Positions 61,945 to 64,000 of a stretch of 64,000 bases of DNA are shown here, in pieces; position 1 is the first letter of the stretch, and every line of letters begins with the position of its first letter. The notes under the pieces were generated by a model, which did no database searches, had not been told where the DNA came from, and was given only the letters and a program-made list of their open reading frames with translations. Source of the DNA: Candidatus Gastranaerophilales bacterium (lineage in GTDB: Bacteria > Cyanobacteriota > Vampirovibrionia > Gastranaerophilales > Gastranaerophilaceae); contig CANQNW010000001.1 in NCBI GenBank assembly GCA_947625305.1, positions 124,001 to 188,000 on the forward strand, given 5' to 3'. Position numbers and translations under genes: made by a program.

Positions 61945-64000
61945 ATGAAAAAAGTTAGCGCATATGTTCATACTCACTGGGATAGAGAGTGGTATCGGGA
62001 ATTTGACGAGTTCAGATTAAGGCTGATTGAAGTTTTTGATGATGTTCTTGATATGCTTATATCAGGTGAACTGCCTTGTTTTTACTTTGACGGGCAAACT
62101 GCCGCTTTAGAAGATTATCTTGAAATAAGAGGCGAAAAACTCCCGTTAATAAAAAAATTAATAAAAGAAAAAAAACTGAGAATTGGCCCTTTTTACTGTT
62201 CATCAGATAGTTTTTTGGTTTCAGGCAAATGTCTTATGAAAAATCTTGAACTTGGTATAGACTACGCAAAAAATCTTGGTGAAACGGAATTTATAGGGTA
62301 TATTGCAGACAGCTTTGGTCACAGTAAGGATATTCCGATATTACTTAAGCACTTCAACATTGATAAAGCTTGTCTTTGGCGGGGTTTAGGTGATTTAAAA
62401 GCAGATCTTGACTGGAACGAAATAAAAGTCACAAATCTTATCCAAGGCTATTTTCAGGATTTTTTAAATCTTGATAAACCTATTGAAGAAAAGGCGCAAC
62501 TATTAAAAAAATATCTTGATAAAATCGCCTTAAAGAGCGGGGAAAATGTCCTTTTACCAATCGGAGCAGACCACTTGGCAGCTGCAAAAAACTTAAAAGA
62601 ACAAATAAAAGCATTAAATAAAATTTATTCCGAATATAAAATAGACATAGCGACTCCGTTTGAATATTTTGAAAAAATTAAATCAAGACAAAAAGTAAAA
62701 GGCGAATTTTTAGAAAATTCCCTAAACTTTATTTTGCCCGGGGTTTATTCAACAAGGCTTGATATAAAGCAGAAAAACGCACACTCTCAGCATATTTTAA
62801 CAAATATAGCTGATCCCCTGGAGCAGATAGGGCGGAAATATTATAAAACAAAAGACAGAAGTGCAGAAATAAATTACGCATATAAAATGCTTATTAAAAA
62901 TCATGCACATGACAGTATTTATGCCTGCAGTACCGATAAAGTCTGCGATGAAGTTACAGCAAGGTATGAAAAAGTAAACACCGTTGCAAACGGAATAATA
63001 AAACGTACAATAAGAGATTTATCAAATGACAATGCGCCTTTAGCTGTCTTTAATCTTTCAAAATACAAATACTCAGGGATTGTAAAAGTATTCACCGATA
63101 AAAAGTTTGACGGAGTAAAAATCTCTTCAAAAAAAGGATTTTGTGATGAAAAACTTTATAACATTAATGAAATCCCCATAACAGAGGACTATACGACAAT
63201 TAATGAATATCTGATAGACGTAAAAAATCTTGAACCAATGTCTTTAACACATATTTCTGGTAAAAATTTATGCACCGAACAATATCTTAAAAAAGGTAAA
63301 AACTTTATTGAAAATAAAAATATCAAACTTGAAGTAAAACAAGGTAAAATTACGGTTACGGATAAGATGACGGACACTAAATATAATGATTTTATTACAA
63401 TAACAGACTTAGCCGATATAGGTGACAGCTATAATTTTGGGGCATTAAAAAACGATAAGCCCCTTAAGGCTGAGTTAAAATCAGCTGAAATTACAAAGTC
63501 TAATCCCTTAATGGCTGTAATGAACCTTACTTTTAATATAAATATCCCTTCAAAATCAACAAATAAAGGAAGAAGTACAAAAACCTGCAAGCATAAAATA
63601 ATCGTAAATGCAGTTTTATACAATCAGGCTCAACACCTTGAATTTAAAGCAAATTGGGAAAACAAAAGCAAAGACCATATTTTAAAAATAGGGTTTAATT
63701 TAAAAGAAAAAATATATTCAACTATAAATGAGGATTTATTTTCAACGGTTGAGCGCAAATTTAATCCTGATTTTGATATTTATAAACAAATCCCCGCCCC
63801 AAGAGGCAAAGAAATAAAACCTAATACCTCTCCCATGCAGAGATTTATGCTGGCACAAGGGTTCGGGCTTATTACAAAAGGCTTAAATGAGTATGAAATA
63901 AACAAAAATACGGTAAATTTAACCCTGCTTCGTTCAATTGGTGTAATATCTAACCCATATAACCCGACAAGAGGAACACCCGCAGGCCCGCCTATAGAAA
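61945..64000 (+). CDS. GH38 alpha-mannosidase / mannosylglycerate hydrolase, 3' truncated by window end
   Basis: At least 685 residues; the frame is open to the right edge. The N-terminus MKKVSAYVHTHWDREWYREFDEF carries the HxHWDREW metal site (H9/H11, D13). The nucleophile region is YIADSFGHSKDIP with D122, and KNHAHDSIYACSTDKVCDEV is the second metal-histidine block. These are retaining alpha-mannosidases of GH38, bacterial MngB/glycan-degradation type. A TATAAT at 61931-61936 ends eight bases before the ATG, so the mRNA may be leaderless. Divergent from the methyltransferase, with promoters back to back. Confidence 0.9.
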   Translation, partial: MKKVSAYVHTHWDREWYREFDEFRLRLIEVFDDVLDMLISGELPCFYFDGQTAALEDYLEIRGEKLPLIKKLIKEKKLRIGPFYCSSDSFLVSGKCLMKNLELGIDYAKNLGETEFIGYIADSFGHSKDIPILLKHFNIDKACLWRGLGDLKADLDWNEIKVTNLIQGYFQDFLNLDKPIEEKAQLLKKYLDKIALKSGENVLLPIGADHLAAAKNLKEQIKALNKIYSEYKIDIATPFEYFEKIKSRQKVKGEFLENSLNFILPGVYSTRLDIKQKNAHSQHILTNIADPLEQIGRKYYKTKDRSAEINYAYKMLIKNHAHDSIYACSTDKVCDEVTARYEKVNTVANGIIKRTIRDLSNDNAPLAVFNLSKYKYSGIVKVFTDKKFDGVKISSKKGFCDEKLYNINEIPITEDYTTINEYLIDVKNLEPMSLTHISGKNLCTEQYLKKGKNFIENKNIKLEVKQGKITVTDKMTDTKYNDFITITDLADIGDSYNFGALKNDKPLKAELKSAEITKSNPLMAVMNLTFNINIPSKSTNKGRSTKTCKHKIIVNAVLYNQAQHLEFKANWENKSKDHILKIGFNLKEKIYSTINEDLFSTVERKFNPDFDIYKQIPAPRGKEIKPNTSPMQRFMLAQGFGLITKGLNEYEINKNTVNLTLLRSIGVISNPYNPTRGTPAGPPIE

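Overview
The window is a strongly AT-rich bacterial chromosome segment (roughly 30% GC by eye, not computed). It is most likely from a gut-type non-photosynthetic cyanobacterial lineage (Candidatus Gastranaerophilales / Melainabacteria). Support: several lineage-restricted proteins with a short N-terminal SFK/ISFN-type motif (18759-19817, 20580-22400, 26033-27088, 44533-44964), a minCDE cluster, many TPR proteins, and AT-rich housekeeping genes (alaS, mutL, rarA, pckA, rpmA/rplU). This placement is an inference from protein style; no 16S gene is present.

Region 1 (1.5-7.9 kb) is a complete compact type II-C CRISPR-Cas locus: cas9, cas1, cas2, a tracrRNA on the minus strand between cas2 and the array, and an array of 17 identical 36-bp repeats plus a half repeat at the far end. 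In crRNA orientation each repeat ends in a perfect extended -10 box (TGTTATAAT), so each spacer probably has its own promoter. The outermost half repeat keeps exactly the promoter-bearing 16 bp. The array abuts what looks like a type I toxin-antitoxin module: a 27-residue hydrophobic peptide with a strong Shine-Dalgarno, a convergent antisense RNA with its own promoter and terminator, and direct repeats arranged as in the Fst/par family. Two neighbouring spacers encode the same peptide with only synonymous differences.

Region 2 (7.8-20.6 kb) holds a GT-C glycosyltransferase, two amino-acid transporters in an operon, pilT, an mlaE-type permease overlapping mutL, tRNA-Gly(CCC) followed by two near-identical ~163-bp units that each end in a copy of the tRNA 3' end, a transglutaminase-like protein, tRNA-Leu(CAA), an SGNH-like protein and pnuC. 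Region 3 (20.6-31.5 kb) carries a nucleotidyltransferase with a lineage-specific N-terminal half, an acyltransferase, a frameshifted gene remnant, a GT8 glycosyltransferase, an MFS transporter, rarA and alaS. Region 4 (31.3-41 kb) has an orphan ribbon-helix-helix protein, minCDE with an acidic-tailed MinE, a small membrane peptide divergent from an XRE regulator, initiator tRNA flanked by partial tRNA copies, an AlgI/AlgJ-like O-acetylation pair, an SGNH hydrolase and a secreted protease/TPR pair.

Region 5 (41-64 kb) contains pckA, a PseC-like aminotransferase with a lipoate-ligase-family protein, an active/inactive M16 peptidase pair, TPR proteins, a thioesterase, a PfkB kinase with csaB, a FliA-type sigma factor, a radical SAM protein, rplU-rpmA with a structured leader, an HtrA-like protease, glcD-cutA, two lineage-specific proteins, a methyltransferase whose promoter spacer contains a C10 tract (candidate phase-variable promoter), and the start of a GH38 alpha-mannosidase running off the right edge.
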